NCBI RefSeq assembly: GCF_946892675.1
Contig: NZ_CAMPOV010000001.1
Span: 1,400,033 to 1,464,032, forward strand
DNA from: Arthrobacter sp. Marseille-P9274
GTDB lineage: Bacteria; Actinomycetota; Actinomycetes; Actinomycetales; Micrococcaceae
Length of the DNA stretch: 64,000 nt
Direction: 5' to 3'
Positions 34,452 to 43,565 of the stretch are shown here, piece after piece. The number at the start of each line of letters is the position of its first letter. Within the stretch, counting starts at the first letter, position 1. A program made the translations under genes and the position numbers. The notes below the pieces were generated by a model, which saw nothing but the letters and a program-made list of their open reading frames with translations, made no database searches and had not been told where the DNA came from.

Positions 34452-35150
34452 TTAGTGATTAGTTCGTGTGTCGGGGCCTTCATCACTCCGGATGGCGGGT
34501 CCGGCGATGCCGGCCCAGAGCCATCCGGTGATCTGCTCCGTCATTGCTTCCCGCCCCGGCTTGCCGGCGCCGGGCGGCGTCCGCAGCCAGAGCTCCCCGG
34601 CCGCGCGCACCATGCCGATGGCCGCCGGGGGCCAGAACGAGGCGGCCGCCAGGTCGATGCCGGCGCCGCCGCGCGATTCCAAATGATGGCGGAGCGGAGC
34701 TTCGATCATCGCGGTCACGGCGGCAAAGAAGTGGACCGGCATGGCGTCCTGCCCGCCGGTGTCCGCGCCCGCGCTGCGGGTTACAAAGGCGTAGACATTG
34801 GGCGAGGACTCGGCCATCTGTAGGTAGATATCCACCATCGCCCGCAAGCCGTCGTGCTCGCTGGAGGCGATTTCGGCCGCTGCCAGGAGCTTCGCCTGCA
34901 TGCGTTCGGCCACCGCTTCGCCGACCGCGCGCTGCAGGCCGGATTTGTCCCCGAAGTAGCGGTAGAAGACGGGCTTGGAGGTGCCGGCGGCCGCGGCGAT
35001 CTCCTCCATCGAGGCATCCGGGCCCAGCCGATGGACGGCATGCCGCGCGGCGCGGACCAGCTCCTTGCGCCGGCTGGTGCGGTGCGCGCTCCAGCGCTCG
35101 GCGCGGCCGTCGCCGGAGGCTTGGGGCTGAGCCGTGGATGCCGTATTCAC
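34452..35150 (-). CDS. TetR-family regulator of the fatty-acid module
   Basis: This 232-residue regulator has a canonical N-terminal TetR helix-turn-helix (SMEEIAAAAGTSKPVFYRYFG, shortened here) at about 47-66 and a variable C-terminal ligand domain. It is between the acyl-CoA oxidase gene and the divergent thiolase-FabG-MaoC operon, so it probably controls both in response to an acyl-CoA. A perfect TACTC-A-GAGTA palindrome lies 3 bases upstream of its GTG start and is a candidate autoregulatory site. Confidence 0.9.
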   Translation of the reverse strand: MNTASTAQPQASGDGRAERWSAHRTSRRKELVRAARHAVHRLGPDASMEEIAAAAGTSKPVFYRYFGDKSGLQRAVGEAVAERMQAKLLAAAEIASSEHDGLRAMVDIYLQMAESSPNVYAFVTRSAGADTGGQDAMPVHFFAAVTAMIEAPLRHHLESRGGAGIDLAAASFWPPAAIGMVRAAGELWLRTPPGAGKPGREAMTEQITGWLWAGIAGPAIRSDEGPDTRTNH

Positions 35151-35152
35151 GG

Positions 35153-35163
35153 TACTCAGAGTA
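35153..35163. promoter_or_regulatory. Candidate TetR operator
   Basis: An 11-bp perfect palindrome (TACTC-A-GAGTA) lies between the divergent tetR and thiolase genes, 3 bases from the tetR start and about 65 bases from the thiolase start. A binding test or conservation across relatives would be needed to confirm it. Confidence 0.4.
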
Positions 35164-35228
35164 TCAGGTACGCTGGGTATTAGTAACCGGCCTGTGCATA
35201 ATCCTGCACCTAGTAAGGAGACATCCTG

Positions 35229-36557
35229 ATGGCTTCAACACCCGCCTCACCCGCCGCCGAGGGCATCCGCAAAGCGGTAGTGATCGGAGGAAACCGGACG
35301 CCGTTCGCACGCGCCAACGGCGCTTATGCGCAGGCCAGCAACCAGGACATGCTGACCGCCGCACTCGACGGGCTCGTCGCGCGGTTCGGGCTCGCGGACG
35401 AGCAGATCGGGGAGGTGGCAGCGGGCGCCGTGCTCAAGCACTCGCGCGACTTCAATCTGACCCGGGAAGCCGTCCTCGGTTCCGCGCTGGCCCCGACGAC
35501 TCCGGCCTATGACCTCCAGCAGGCCTGCGCCACCGGGCTGGAGACCGTGATGGGACTGGCCAACAAGATCAAGCTGGGGCAGATCGAGTCCGCCATCGCC
35601 GGCGGCGTCGATTCGGCGTCGGACGCCCCGATCGCCGTCAGCGAGGGACTGCGCACGGTGCTCCTGGAGCTCAACCGGGCCAAGACGCTCAAGCAGAAGG
35701 CAGCGGCAGCGGCCAAGCTGCGCCCGAAGGATCTGGCGCCGGTTGCCCCGGGGACCGCTGAACCACGCACCGGCCTGTCGATGGGGGAGCACCAGGCCCT
35801 CACCACGGCGGCCTGGGACATCAGCCGGGCCGCGCAGGACGAGCTCGCGCTGGCCAGCCACCGCAGCCTGGCCGCTGCCTACGAACGCGGCTTCTTCGAC
35901 GACCTGATCACCCCGTACCGGGGACTGACCAGGGACGGCAACCTCCGGGCGGACACCTCGCTCGAGAAGCTGGGCGCACTGCAGCCGGTCTTCGGCAGGA
36001 ACCTGGGCGACAAGGCAACGATGACCGCGGGCAACTCGACGCCCCTGACCGACGGCGCCTCCGCCGTGCTGATCGGCTCCGAGGACTACGCCCGCAGCCG
36101 GGACCTGCCGATCCTGGCCAGCATCGTGGACGCGGAAGCCGCCGCCGTCGACTTCGTCCACGGCAAGGAGGGCCTGCTGATGGCGCCGGCCTACGCCGTC
36201 CCGCGGCTGCTGGCCCGGCACCAGCTGACCTTCGAGGACTTCGACTTCTTCGAGATCCACGAAGCTTTCGCTGGCACGGTGCTCTGCCATCTGTCCGCGT
36301 GGGAAAGCGAAGAGTTCTGCCGCAATAAGCTCGGCCTCAACGCGCCCCTGGGCAAAATCGACCGCAGCAAGATCAACGTCAACGGCTCGTCCCTTGCCGC
36401 CGGCCACCCCTTCGCCGCCACCGGCGGCCGCATCGTCGCGACGCTCGCCAAGCTGCTGCATGAGCAGGCCCAGTCCGAGGGACGGCGCGGCCGCGGACTG
36501 ATCTCGGTCTGTGCCGCCGGCGGCATGGGCGTCGTCGCCATCCTGGAGGCCTGCTGA
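35229..36557 (+). CDS. Acetyl-CoA C-acyltransferase (thiolase, FadA/FadI type)
   Basis: This 442-residue thiolase has its nucleophilic Cys in LQQACATGLE (about 99), the MTAGNSTPLTDGASAV and FEIHEAFAG motifs with the active-site His, and the second Cys in SVCAAGGMG. It should cleave 3-oxoacyl-CoA or run in reverse. It is the first gene of a run thiolase-FabG-MaoC that matches mycobacterial fadA2-fabG4-htdX (Rv0243-Rv0241c). Start ATG after AAGGAGAC. Confidence 0.95.
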   Translation: MASTPASPAAEGIRKAVVIGGNRTPFARANGAYAQASNQDMLTAALDGLVARFGLADEQIGEVAAGAVLKHSRDFNLTREAVLGSALAPTTPAYDLQQACATGLETVMGLANKIKLGQIESAIAGGVDSASDAPIAVSEGLRTVLLELNRAKTLKQKAAAAAKLRPKDLAPVAPGTAEPRTGLSMGEHQALTTAAWDISRAAQDELALASHRSLAAAYERGFFDDLITPYRGLTRDGNLRADTSLEKLGALQPVFGRNLGDKATMTAGNSTPLTDGASAVLIGSEDYARSRDLPILASIVDAEAAAVDFVHGKEGLLMAPAYAVPRLLARHQLTFEDFDFFEIHEAFAGTVLCHLSAWESEEFCRNKLGLNAPLGKIDRSKINVNGSSLAAGHPFAATGGRIVATLAKLLHEQAQSEGRRGRGLISVCAAGGMGVVAILEAC

Positions 36558-36559
36558 GC

Positions 36560-37897
36560 ATGGCGGACGCGTACCTGAAGCTCGTCAACAGCCCGCCCGC
36601 CAGCGGCATCGCCAAGAAACTCGGGCTGCCGCGGCCCGCGGAACTGCGCCGCTACCGCCGCGGCCAGCCGCTGGTGCCGGGGCCGGTGCTGGTGCTGGCG
36701 TCCGGCCCGGCGGAAGGTCTCGCCGGGCAGCTGGCGGGATGGGGCCTGGAGGTCCGGCGTGACGCCGCCTCCGGGGAGAAGCTCGGCGCGATCATCCTGG
36801 ACCTGACCACGGTGTCGGACCCGCGGGAGCTCTCGGGACCTATGCTCGCCGCCGGCGCGTCCCTGCGGGCCCTGGCCCCGGGCGGCCGGGTCGTGAGCAT
36901 CTCCCGCCCGGCCGCCTCGGCGCCGACGCCGGCTGCGGCCGCAGCCCGGCAGGGCATCCAGGGAGCGGTCCGTTCGCTGGCCCGCGAGCTGCGAGCCGGG
37001 GCCACCGCCAACGGACTGCTGCTGGCCGACGGGGTCGGCCCCGTCGACCCGAACGTGCTGGGCGGCCTGCAGTTCCTGCTCTCGGGGCGCAGTGCCTACG
37101 TGGACGGCCAGTTCCTGCTGGTTGGCCCCGGCGGGGGCCGGCTTCCGGAAGATACCGACCGCCCGCTGGCGGGACGTACCGCCGTCGTCACGGGGGCCGC
37201 GCGCGGGATCGGCGCCGCCATTGCGAAGGTCCTGCACCGGGACGGCGCACGTGTCATCTGCGTCGACCTGCCCGCCGCCGGCGAGGAGCTGGCCAAGGTG
37301 TCCAACTCCGCCGGCGGCATTGCGCTCCAGCTCGACATCACCAGCGACGACGCCGGCGCCCGGATCCTGGAGCATACCCGCAGCCGCTATGGCGGACTGG
37401 ACATCATGGTCCACAACGCAGGCATCACCCGGGACAAGCTGCTGGCCAACATGGACCGCGCCCGGTGGGACTCCGTCATCAACGTCAACCTGGCCGCGCA
37501 GCTGCGGATGAATGATGCCCTGCTCGCCTCTGGCGCGGACCAGGCACCACGCGTCGTGTGCCTGGCCTCGACCAGCGGCATCGCCGGCAACCGGGGGCAG
37601 ACCAATTACGCCGCGTCCAAGGCCGGCGTGATCGGCATGGTCACCGCGTCCGCGGCGGCCTTTGCGGACCGCGGCGGGGCTATCAATGCCGTGGCACCGG
37701 GCTTCATCGAAACAGAGATGACGGCCCGGATTCCGTGGGGCACCCGTGAGGTGGCACGGCGCATGCTGCCGTCGCTCCAGCAGGGCGGGCTGCCGGTGGA
37801 TGTCGCCGAAGCCGTCGCGTTCCTGGCCGGGGACGCGGCAGGGGGCGTGAACGGCCAGACGCTGCGGGTCTGCGGGCAGAGCCTGGTGGGCGCATGA
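36560..37897 (+). CDS. Long-chain 3-oxoacyl reductase, FabG4-like
   Basis: This 445-residue reductase is almost twice the usual FabG length, as in mycobacterial FabG4 (Rv0242c). Residues about 1-195 form a degenerate first Rossmann-like domain; the catalytic SDR follows with TGAARGIG (about 213), VHNAGITRDK, the Ser in LASTSGIAG and YAASK. It probably reduces 3-oxoacyl-CoA. It starts two bases after the thiolase stop and its own TGA overlaps the MaoC ATG by four bases (ATGA), so the three genes form an operon. Confidence 0.94.
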   Translation: MADAYLKLVNSPPASGIAKKLGLPRPAELRRYRRGQPLVPGPVLVLASGPAEGLAGQLAGWGLEVRRDAASGEKLGAIILDLTTVSDPRELSGPMLAAGASLRALAPGGRVVSISRPAASAPTPAAAAARQGIQGAVRSLARELRAGATANGLLLADGVGPVDPNVLGGLQFLLSGRSAYVDGQFLLVGPGGGRLPEDTDRPLAGRTAVVTGAARGIGAAIAKVLHRDGARVICVDLPAAGEELAKVSNSAGGIALQLDITSDDAGARILEHTRSRYGGLDIMVHNAGITRDKLLANMDRARWDSVINVNLAAQLRMNDALLASGADQAPRVVCLASTSGIAGNRGQTNYAASKAGVIGMVTASAAAFADRGGAINAVAPGFIETEMTARIPWGTREVARRMLPSLQQGGLPVDVAEAVAFLAGDAAGGVNGQTLRVCGQSLVGA

Positions 37898-38793
37898 GCA
37901 CCTCCGAGGAAGTCCTGCTCGAGGAGCTGCCGTCCCTCTCGCGGCTCTACGTCAGCGCCGCCTCGACCGCGGCGCGGACCAAGCTGGGCGGCCTGGAACG
38001 GCCCCTGGTGCTGCCTCCGGCCCGGCACACGGTGGAGGACGTAAGGGTCAGCCTGGAACACGTCACCCGCTTCCAGCATCTGCTGCACGGCACGGTCCGC
38101 GACAGTCTGCCGTCCGTCTTCGTGCATTCGGCCGCGTTTCCGGTGGGGATGAGCATCCTGGCCCGCACCGACTTCCCGCTGCCGCTGCTGGGCATGGTCC
38201 ACCTGGGCAACAGGGTCCGGCACCTGCGCAGCATCCATTTCAGCGAGCCCCTCGCGATCACTGCCTGGGCAGACAACCTCGCTGGGCACTTCGCGGGGAC
38301 CAAGGTCGACCTGCACGTGACCGTGTGCTCGGCCGGGGAAGCGGTCTGGGACGGCGTCTCGACCTACCTGGCCAAGGGGGTCTTCCTGCCCGGCCTCGAC
38401 AAGCAGACCCGTCCGCCGCGCGAGGACTTCATTCCGCCGCGGCCCACGGCGACGTGGCGGCTTGGTCCCGAAGCCGGCCGCGAATACGCCGGGGTCTCGG
38501 GAGACTTCAATCCGATCCACCTCAGTTCCCTCTCCGCGCGGGTCCTCGGCCTCAAGCGCTCCATCGCACACGGCATGTACCTGGCCTCCCGGGTGCTGAC
38601 CAGCATCGAGTCCGTGTCGGCGGAAAGGTTCGAATGGGACATCGGCTTCGCGGCGCCGGTTTTCCTGCCGGCGACCGTAGCAGTGAGGATCGAGGACGAG
38701 GAAGCCGGCGGCCGCTGGGGTGCGTCCTGTTTCGTCGGCTGGGGCGAACGCAGCCACCGCAAGCACTTCCAGGGCGTTGCCCGCGCCCTGTAG
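37894..38793 (+). CDS. MaoC-type (R)-enoyl-CoA hydratase, HtdX-like
   Basis: This 299-residue protein has two hot-dog folds. The second carries the hydratase motif VSGDFNPIHLSSL with the catalytic Asp and His, followed by IAHGMYLASRV. It should hydrate enoyl-CoA or dehydrate 3-hydroxyacyl-CoA with R stereochemistry, completing an R-specific cycle with the FabG4-like reductase and thiolase. Mycobacterial HtdX (Rv0241c) is the apparent counterpart. The gene overlaps fabG4 by four bases and is followed after 28 bases by kynureninase. Confidence 0.93.
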   Translation: MSTSEEVLLEELPSLSRLYVSAASTAARTKLGGLERPLVLPPARHTVEDVRVSLEHVTRFQHLLHGTVRDSLPSVFVHSAAFPVGMSILARTDFPLPLLGMVHLGNRVRHLRSIHFSEPLAITAWADNLAGHFAGTKVDLHVTVCSAGEAVWDGVSTYLAKGVFLPGLDKQTRPPREDFIPPRPTATWRLGPEAGREYAGVSGDFNPIHLSSLSARVLGLKRSIAHGMYLASRVLTSIESVSAERFEWDIGFAAPVFLPATVAVRIEDEEAGGRWGASCFVGWGERSHRKHFQGVARAL

Positions 38794-38821
38794 CCGGGGC
38801 GGCGGTGCGTATGCTGGGGCC

Positions 38822-40051
38822 ATGACTGACGTCCCCAGCCTGCTCAGCCGCGCCCGCCAGCTCGATGCCGAGGACCCGCTGGCCCCGTACCGTGCGCGCT
38901 TCATCGGCCACGATGATCCCGCCGTCCCGGCCTACCTGGACGGCAACTCGCTGGGCCGGCCCCTGGCCGCGTCCGTAGAGCGGGTGCAGGAGCTGATGGT
39001 GGAGCAGTGGGGCGGGCGGCTGATCCGCGGCTGGGACGAAGGCTGGCTGGAGCTGCCCCGGCAGCTGGGCGACGAGCTGGGCCGGACCGCCCTCGGCGCG
39101 GCCCCGGGCCAGTGCCTCATCGCCGACTCCACCACCGTTTTGCTCTACAAGCTCATCCACGCGGCGCTCTCGGCACGTCCGGGCCGGAAGCGGGTGGTCA
39201 TCGATCGGGACAACTTTCCCACGGACCGCTACGTGCTGGAAGGCATCGCCGCGGACCGCGGCCTGGAGCTCGACTGGCTCGAGGTCCCGTACGAGGGCGG
39301 AGCGGACGTGGAATTGGTCCGTTCCGTGACGGGGGACCAGACGGCGCTCGTGGTGCTCAGCCATGTGGCCTACCGTTCCGGTCACCTGGCCGACATGCGC
39401 GCCATCACCGAGGCCGTGCATGATGCCGGCGCCCTGGTCCTTTGGGACCTCTGCCATTCTGTCGGGGTGGTCCCGGTGGAGCTGGATGCCTGGGGCGTGG
39501 ACCTGGCCGTGGGCTGCAGCTACAAGTACCTCAACGGCGGTCCCGGTGCACCGGCCTGGATCTACGTGCGCCGTGAGCACCAGCATCTGGGCCAGCCGAT
39601 CCAGGGGTGGCTGGGCAGCGAGGATCCCTTTGGGATGGGCCAGGGCTACCGGCCCGCCGCCGGGATCCGCCGCTTCGCCAGCGGCACGCCCCCGATCATC
39701 GGGATGACGGCCATCGCGGACATGATTGCGCTCATCGGCGAAGCCGGCATCGGCGCCATCCGGGAGAAGTCGAAGATGCTGACGCAATTCGCGCTGGAGG
39801 CGACCGATGGGCTGCTGGCACCGCACGGCGTCGTTCTTGCCTCGCCGCGGAACCCCGCGGAACGCGGCAGCCACCTGACCATCGACCATCCCGCCTTCCG
39901 GCAGGTGACGGCGCGGCTGTGGGACCGCGGCGTCATTCCGGACTACCGGAACCCGAACGGCCTGAGGCTGGGCCTGTCGCCGCTATCGACGGGGTTCGAG
40001 GAGGTTTACCGCGGCGTATCCGCGGTCGCGGAGGAGCTGGCCGGGAGCTGA
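38822..40051 (+). CDS. kynU: Kynureninase
   Basis: Kynureninase converts kynurenine to anthranilate and alanine using PLP. The 409-residue fold-type I enzyme has LDGNSLGRP (N-terminal substrate region), DLCHSVGVVPVELD, the PLP Lys about 235 in CSYKYLNGGPG, and GTPPIIGMTAI. No tryptophan dioxygenase or arylformamidase gene is next to it, so it appears isolated from the rest of the pathway. It starts 28 bases after the MaoC gene on the same strand and may be transcribed with that operon. Confidence 0.93.
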   Translation: MTDVPSLLSRARQLDAEDPLAPYRARFIGHDDPAVPAYLDGNSLGRPLAASVERVQELMVEQWGGRLIRGWDEGWLELPRQLGDELGRTALGAAPGQCLIADSTTVLLYKLIHAALSARPGRKRVVIDRDNFPTDRYVLEGIAADRGLELDWLEVPYEGGADVELVRSVTGDQTALVVLSHVAYRSGHLADMRAITEAVHDAGALVLWDLCHSVGVVPVELDAWGVDLAVGCSYKYLNGGPGAPAWIYVRREHQHLGQPIQGWLGSEDPFGMGQGYRPAAGIRRFASGTPPIIGMTAIADMIALIGEAGIGAIREKSKMLTQFALEATDGLLAPHGVVLASPRNPAERGSHLTIDHPAFRQVTARLWDRGVIPDYRNPNGLRLGLSPLSTGFEEVYRGVSAVAEELAGS

Positions 40052-40112
40052 GGACCGCGCGCGGTCGCAGCTGAGGAAGCGCCCCTTGGAGAGCGCGGGG
40101 GACGCCCTGCCC

Positions 40113-41351
40113 TCAGACGGGGCTGAAGTGGTCCAGGGCGTGCTGGTAGCTGTGCGCGGTGAGGGCCGCTGTCTGCTCCCAGCCGAAGGCCGCCGCATGG
40201 ATGGCGGCGCTGCTGCCCAGCTGGGTGCGGAAGGCCGGGTACTCGAACAGCTCGCCGAGGGCCGAGGCCCAGTCGTCCGGGGAGTGGCCGTCCACCAGCA
40301 GGCCGGTCACCCCGTGGCTGACGGCGGAGGGCAGGCCGCCGACGTTGGTCGCCACCACGGGCGTGCCGCAGGCCTGGGCTTCCAGAGCGACCAGGCCGAA
40401 GGACTCGCTGTAGGAGGGCACGGCCACGACGTCGGCGCTGCGGAAATGCCGCGCCAGCTCCTTGGCGGAGACCGGCGGAAGCAGCCGCACCCGCCCGGCC
40501 AGGCCAAGCTCGGCCACGAGGGCCTCTAGGTCCAGCGGGCTGGAGCCGCTCGCTTCGCCGATGACGGTGACCTGCAGCCGCAGGTCCGGACACCGCTTCA
40601 GCAGGCGGGCCGCGGCGGCCAGCAGGACCTGCGGGCCCTTCAGCGCCTGGATCCTACCGGCGAAGCAGATATGGAAGGTGCCGTCCCCGATGCCCAGCGC
40701 GCGGCGGTCCAAGGCGCGGCCGGCCGGATGGAAGACGCCGAGGTCCACTCCGGGCGGGACCACGTCGATCCGCTCGGACGGGGTGCCGTAGAGCTCCCTG
40801 AGCTCGGTGGCCTCCGTCAGGGTGTTGGCCACCAGCCTCGCCGCGCCCTCCGCGATGTCCTGTTCGCCGAAGATGCGCACGTCCGGTTCCGGCGGTTCGC
40901 CCGGCAGCAGGTGGAGGTTCTTGACCTTGGCCATCGTGTGCATGGAGTGGACCAGCGGAACCCGCCAGTCGGCCTGCAGTCCCAGCCCGACTTTGCCGGA
41001 GAGCCAGTAGTGCGAGTGGATGACGTCGTACCTGTCCGCGGCGTCCGCGTCCGCGAACCGTCGCAGCTCGGCAGACAGCCGGTCCAGATGCTGCGGCAGC
41101 TGCTCCTTCGGCACGGTGTCGGCCGAGGCGCCGGGCAGGTGCACCACGCGCACGCCGGGGCGCGGACGCTCGACCGGTTCCTGCCCCTCGAAGGTCGAGC
41201 GGGTAAAGACGTCCACCTCGGTGCCCATCGCCACCAGCTCGCGCGATACCGCACGGACGTAGACATTCATGCCGCCCGCGTCGCCGCCACCCGGCACCGC
41301 CAGCGGCGATGTATGGAGGGACAGGACCGCGACACGGCGCAGTACACGCAT
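40113..41351 (-). CDS. mshA: D-inositol-3-phosphate glycosyltransferase MshA
   Basis: MshA starts mycothiol synthesis by joining GlcNAc from UDP-GlcNAc to inositol-3-phosphate. The 412-residue GT4 enzyme has the N-terminal motifs LHTSPLAVPGGGDAGGMNVY and VIHSHYWLSG and the donor-site stretch PSYSESFGLVALEAQACGTP. The start is ATG 41351 behind AAAGGAAAG. Its presence supports an actinobacterial, mycothiol-using host. It is monocistronic and converges on kynU. Confidence 0.95.
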   Translation of the reverse strand: MRVLRRVAVLSLHTSPLAVPGGGDAGGMNVYVRAVSRELVAMGTEVDVFTRSTFEGQEPVERPRPGVRVVHLPGASADTVPKEQLPQHLDRLSAELRRFADADAADRYDVIHSHYWLSGKVGLGLQADWRVPLVHSMHTMAKVKNLHLLPGEPPEPDVRIFGEQDIAEGAARLVANTLTEATELRELYGTPSERIDVVPPGVDLGVFHPAGRALDRRALGIGDGTFHICFAGRIQALKGPQVLLAAAARLLKRCPDLRLQVTVIGEASGSSPLDLEALVAELGLAGRVRLLPPVSAKELARHFRSADVVAVPSYSESFGLVALEAQACGTPVVATNVGGLPSAVSHGVTGLLVDGHSPDDWASALGELFEYPAFRTQLGSSAAIHAAAFGWEQTAALTAHSYQHALDHFSPV

Positions 41352-41689
41352 GGCTTTCCTTTCCCATGGAAGCGAGGACTCAGGGAAATACTCTACCGCC
41401 GCTGAACCTTTCCGGCCCGAACGGCGTATGCACCGGTAGGCGCCGCCCGGCAATAGGCCGCCCGCACCGCCCGTGACCCAGCAGGCCGGGCAATGGCTGG
41501 CGGCGCGGCGACTAGACCCGGCTGATAGACGAGCACCATGCGTCGGCAGAGCTGATGCTGCCCTGGGCGGCCGCGCTGGCGGTGCTCGCCGCGTGCGCGG
41601 GTGCGACGGCGACGGTCATCCAGGTGGGGGAGTCCGGCACCCGCGCGGTCTGTGAGGGGTCCTTCCGGCAGGAGCCCTAAGCCTCGGCG
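41352..41689. other. Gap between mshA and the PKS operon
   Basis: No confident gene lies in these 338 bases. A possible small membrane-peptide ORF sits at 41555-41680; the rest shows no recognised RNA, repeat or site. The mshA promoter should lie near its left end. Confidence 0.6.
41555..41680 (+). CDS. Possible small membrane peptide (41 codons)
   Basis: This short ORF would encode MLPWAAALAVLAACAG followed by a hydrophilic tail with one cysteine, a shape typical of a signal or lipoprotein-like peptide. A single hydrophobic helix is its only feature. There is no convincing ribosome-binding site, and no homologue is known to me. It is listed because it fills an otherwise empty gap; chance occurrence is quite possible in this GC-rich sequence. 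Confidence 0.25.
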   Translation: MLPWAAALAVLAACAGATATVIQVGESGTRAVCEGSFRQEP

Positions 41690-42856
41690 TCAGTGCATCG
41701 TAAAGCGGCGGGCGAGCAGCTGCCCTGCGCGCGGATGGCGCAGCACAGTCAACAGCGCCCGGTTGCGCGCGGCCAGCAGCGGCGGCGGCAGCGGCCGGCC
41801 CAGCGCCATGTTCAGGTGGGCCTGCGCAGCGGCGACGACGGCGGCCCTCCGGCGGGTCCGTTCGAAGCGGCGCAGGGCGCTGGCCGCGGGCTCACCGGCC
41901 AGGGCGCCGGCGATGATCGGCGCCAGGGCCGCCGCATCCAGCCAGCCCAGGTTCATGCCTTGGCCGCCGATCGGACTGATCTCGTGGGCGGCGTCGCCGA
42001 TCAGCGCGATCCGACCGGTAATCATGCGGCGTACCAACCGGGATTGGACGGCGAAAGCACTCAGCATCGAGTTGGAACCTGCATCGATCCGGATCCCCGT
42101 CCTGCGGCCGACCAGCTCGGCCAGCTCCACCGCTCCGGGCTGCTGCAGCTGCCGGGTCCGCACCACCCAGCGGCGGATTCCGGCCGGCAGCGGGAAGGAC
42201 TCGACGATGCCGTCGCGCTCAAGGAAGAGCAGCGCCGTCCCGGGCTCGCCCGTCGTGTCGGCAAAGTCGCCCATCAGATAGGTGTCCGGATACGTGCGGG
42301 GCTTGGAGACGGCGCAGACCGCGGCGGCCATGGTGGACCGTGCGCCGTCCGCGCCGATGGCGAGCGCGGCGTCGAACGTCACCGAAGCGCCGGATTCCTC
42401 TCCGGGCCCCCGCTGCGCCGTCGCCGGGTCCGCACGCTGGCCGCACAGCGAAACGCGTGCACCGTCGTCGTGCGCGGAAACGATCCGCACCCCCTCCACA
42501 ATCTGCCCTCCGGCTGCAAGGTAGTGCGTACGGAGGACGCGTTCCGTGACCGGCTGGGGCACCGCCAGGACGAACGGATGCTGGCCCGGCACGGTGGAGA
42601 AGGCAAGCCGGGCAACCTCTCGGCCCCCGCTCAGCGCCCTGCCGGCCGTGATCCTGGTTCCCGCGTCTATCAGTTCCTCCGCCGCCCCGGCCTCCTCGAG
42701 GACGGCCAGAGCCGGGGGATGGATGCCGATGGCGCGGGTGTGTCCGCTGCGCTGCGTGCGCTGCTCGATAAGCAGGACGTCGGTGCCGCGGCGGCGCAGC
42801 AGCAGCCCCAGCAGCAGCCCCACCGGGCCTGCCCCGACGATGGTCACCTCAGGCAT
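41690..42856 (-). CDS. FAD-dependent monooxygenase in the PKS operon
   Basis: This 388-residue flavoprotein hydroxylase has the FAD motif VGAGPVGLLLGLLLRRRG at its N-terminus, the DG motif IGADGARS and the GD motif RIALIGDAAHEISPIGGQG. It belongs to the PHBH-like aromatic hydroxylase group. As the last gene of the PKS-methyltransferase-hydroxylase operon, it probably hydroxylates a phenolic lipid, perhaps giving a quinol that oxidises to a quinone, as in Streptomyces SrsC. Its start overlaps the methyltransferase end by eight bases. Confidence 0.9.
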   Translation of the reverse strand: MPEVTIVGAGPVGLLLGLLLRRRGTDVLLIEQRTQRSGHTRAIGIHPPALAVLEEAGAAEELIDAGTRITAGRALSGGREVARLAFSTVPGQHPFVLAVPQPVTERVLRTHYLAAGGQIVEGVRIVSAHDDGARVSLCGQRADPATAQRGPGEESGASVTFDAALAIGADGARSTMAAAVCAVSKPRTYPDTYLMGDFADTTGEPGTALLFLERDGIVESFPLPAGIRRWVVRTRQLQQPGAVELAELVGRRTGIRIDAGSNSMLSAFAVQSRLVRRMITGRIALIGDAAHEISPIGGQGMNLGWLDAAALAPIIAGALAGEPAASALRRFERTRRRAAVVAAAQAHLNMALGRPLPPPLLAARNRALLTVLRHPRAGQLLARRFTMH

Positions 42857-43562
42857 CGGCCGGCGCCCGATAGGTCAGCAGGTTCCTGAACGGCGGTCGG
42901 TTCTCCACGCTCCACCCGGGCGGGGCCGCCCGCCTGAGCTCTTCGCGAGTGTAGCTGCGGCGGATCGAGGTCAATCCGTCGCGCCGGATGTACGAGCCGT
43001 GGAAGAAGGGCAGCGTCCCCGCGCCGAAAAGCCAGTAGGCCGCCGGGCTGCGCCGGATGTCGCTGTGGACCGCCGCCCGGCGGCTGAGCCGCTCGGAGTC
43101 CGTCAGAAGGGCCGCGAAGGCGTCCGGGGTGAGGTGGTGCAGCAGGTGGTTGGACGTCACGAGGTCGAAGCGCCGGCCTTCCGCGACCAGGTCGGAGCTG
43201 AAGGCGCGCCGGAACCGCACCCCGGGCGGCGCGGGAGCGGAAACCGCGAAGGCATGGGCACGCTCGTCCGGATCGACCCCGGTGATGTCGAGCCTGATCC
43301 CGTCTGAGGCCGCCCAGCGGGCCAGGAAGCGGACGACGTCCCCGCCGCCGGACCCGATGTCCAGCAGGCTATTCTCCTCCCCGGCATTGAGCAGCGGCCG
43401 CAGCCGGTGCCTGTACAGCCAGCGCCAGCCGGCAATCGCCCGGTTGACCACCGGAAACTGCTGGTACGTGCGGCGCAGCATGGCGGGATCGCAGTCCGGG
43501 CGGTCCATTTCCTCGACGGCATCGGCGGCCCGCTCCGCGAGGAAGCGCATCTGGCGTGGCAC
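42849..43562 (-). CDS. Class I SAM methyltransferase in the PKS operon
   Basis: This 237-residue enzyme has SAM motif I LLDIGSGGGDVVRFLA (about 66-81), the acidic motif II ITGVDPDE and LVTSNHLLHHL as motif IV. A membrane-like segment (AAYWLFGAGTLPFFHG) occurs in the C-terminal half. It probably methylates the polyketide product, as SrsB does in the Streptomyces phenolic-lipid pathway, though SrsB is of a different methyltransferase type as far as I recall. The GTG start lies 3 bases after the PKS stop, and its end overlaps the monooxygenase gene. Confidence 0.88.
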   Translation of the reverse strand: MPRQMRFLAERAADAVEEMDRPDCDPAMLRRTYQQFPVVNRAIAGWRWLYRHRLRPLLNAGEENSLLDIGSGGGDVVRFLARWAASDGIRLDITGVDPDERAHAFAVSAPAPPGVRFRRAFSSDLVAEGRRFDLVTSNHLLHHLTPDAFAALLTDSERLSRRAAVHSDIRRSPAAYWLFGAGTLPFFHGSYIRRDGLTSIRRSYTREELRRAAPPGWSVENRPPFRNLLTYRAPADA

Positions 43563-43565
43563 GCC

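Noticed and set aside
35176-35188. GGTATTAGTAACC as a second TetR operator
   Set aside because: Only the outer three base pairs are symmetric; it is more likely a promoter element.
41473-41655. 60-codon open frame in the gap after mshA
   Set aside because: Composition is Gly/Arg/Ala-rich without a ribosome-binding site or motif; the other small frame at 41555 is only slightly better.
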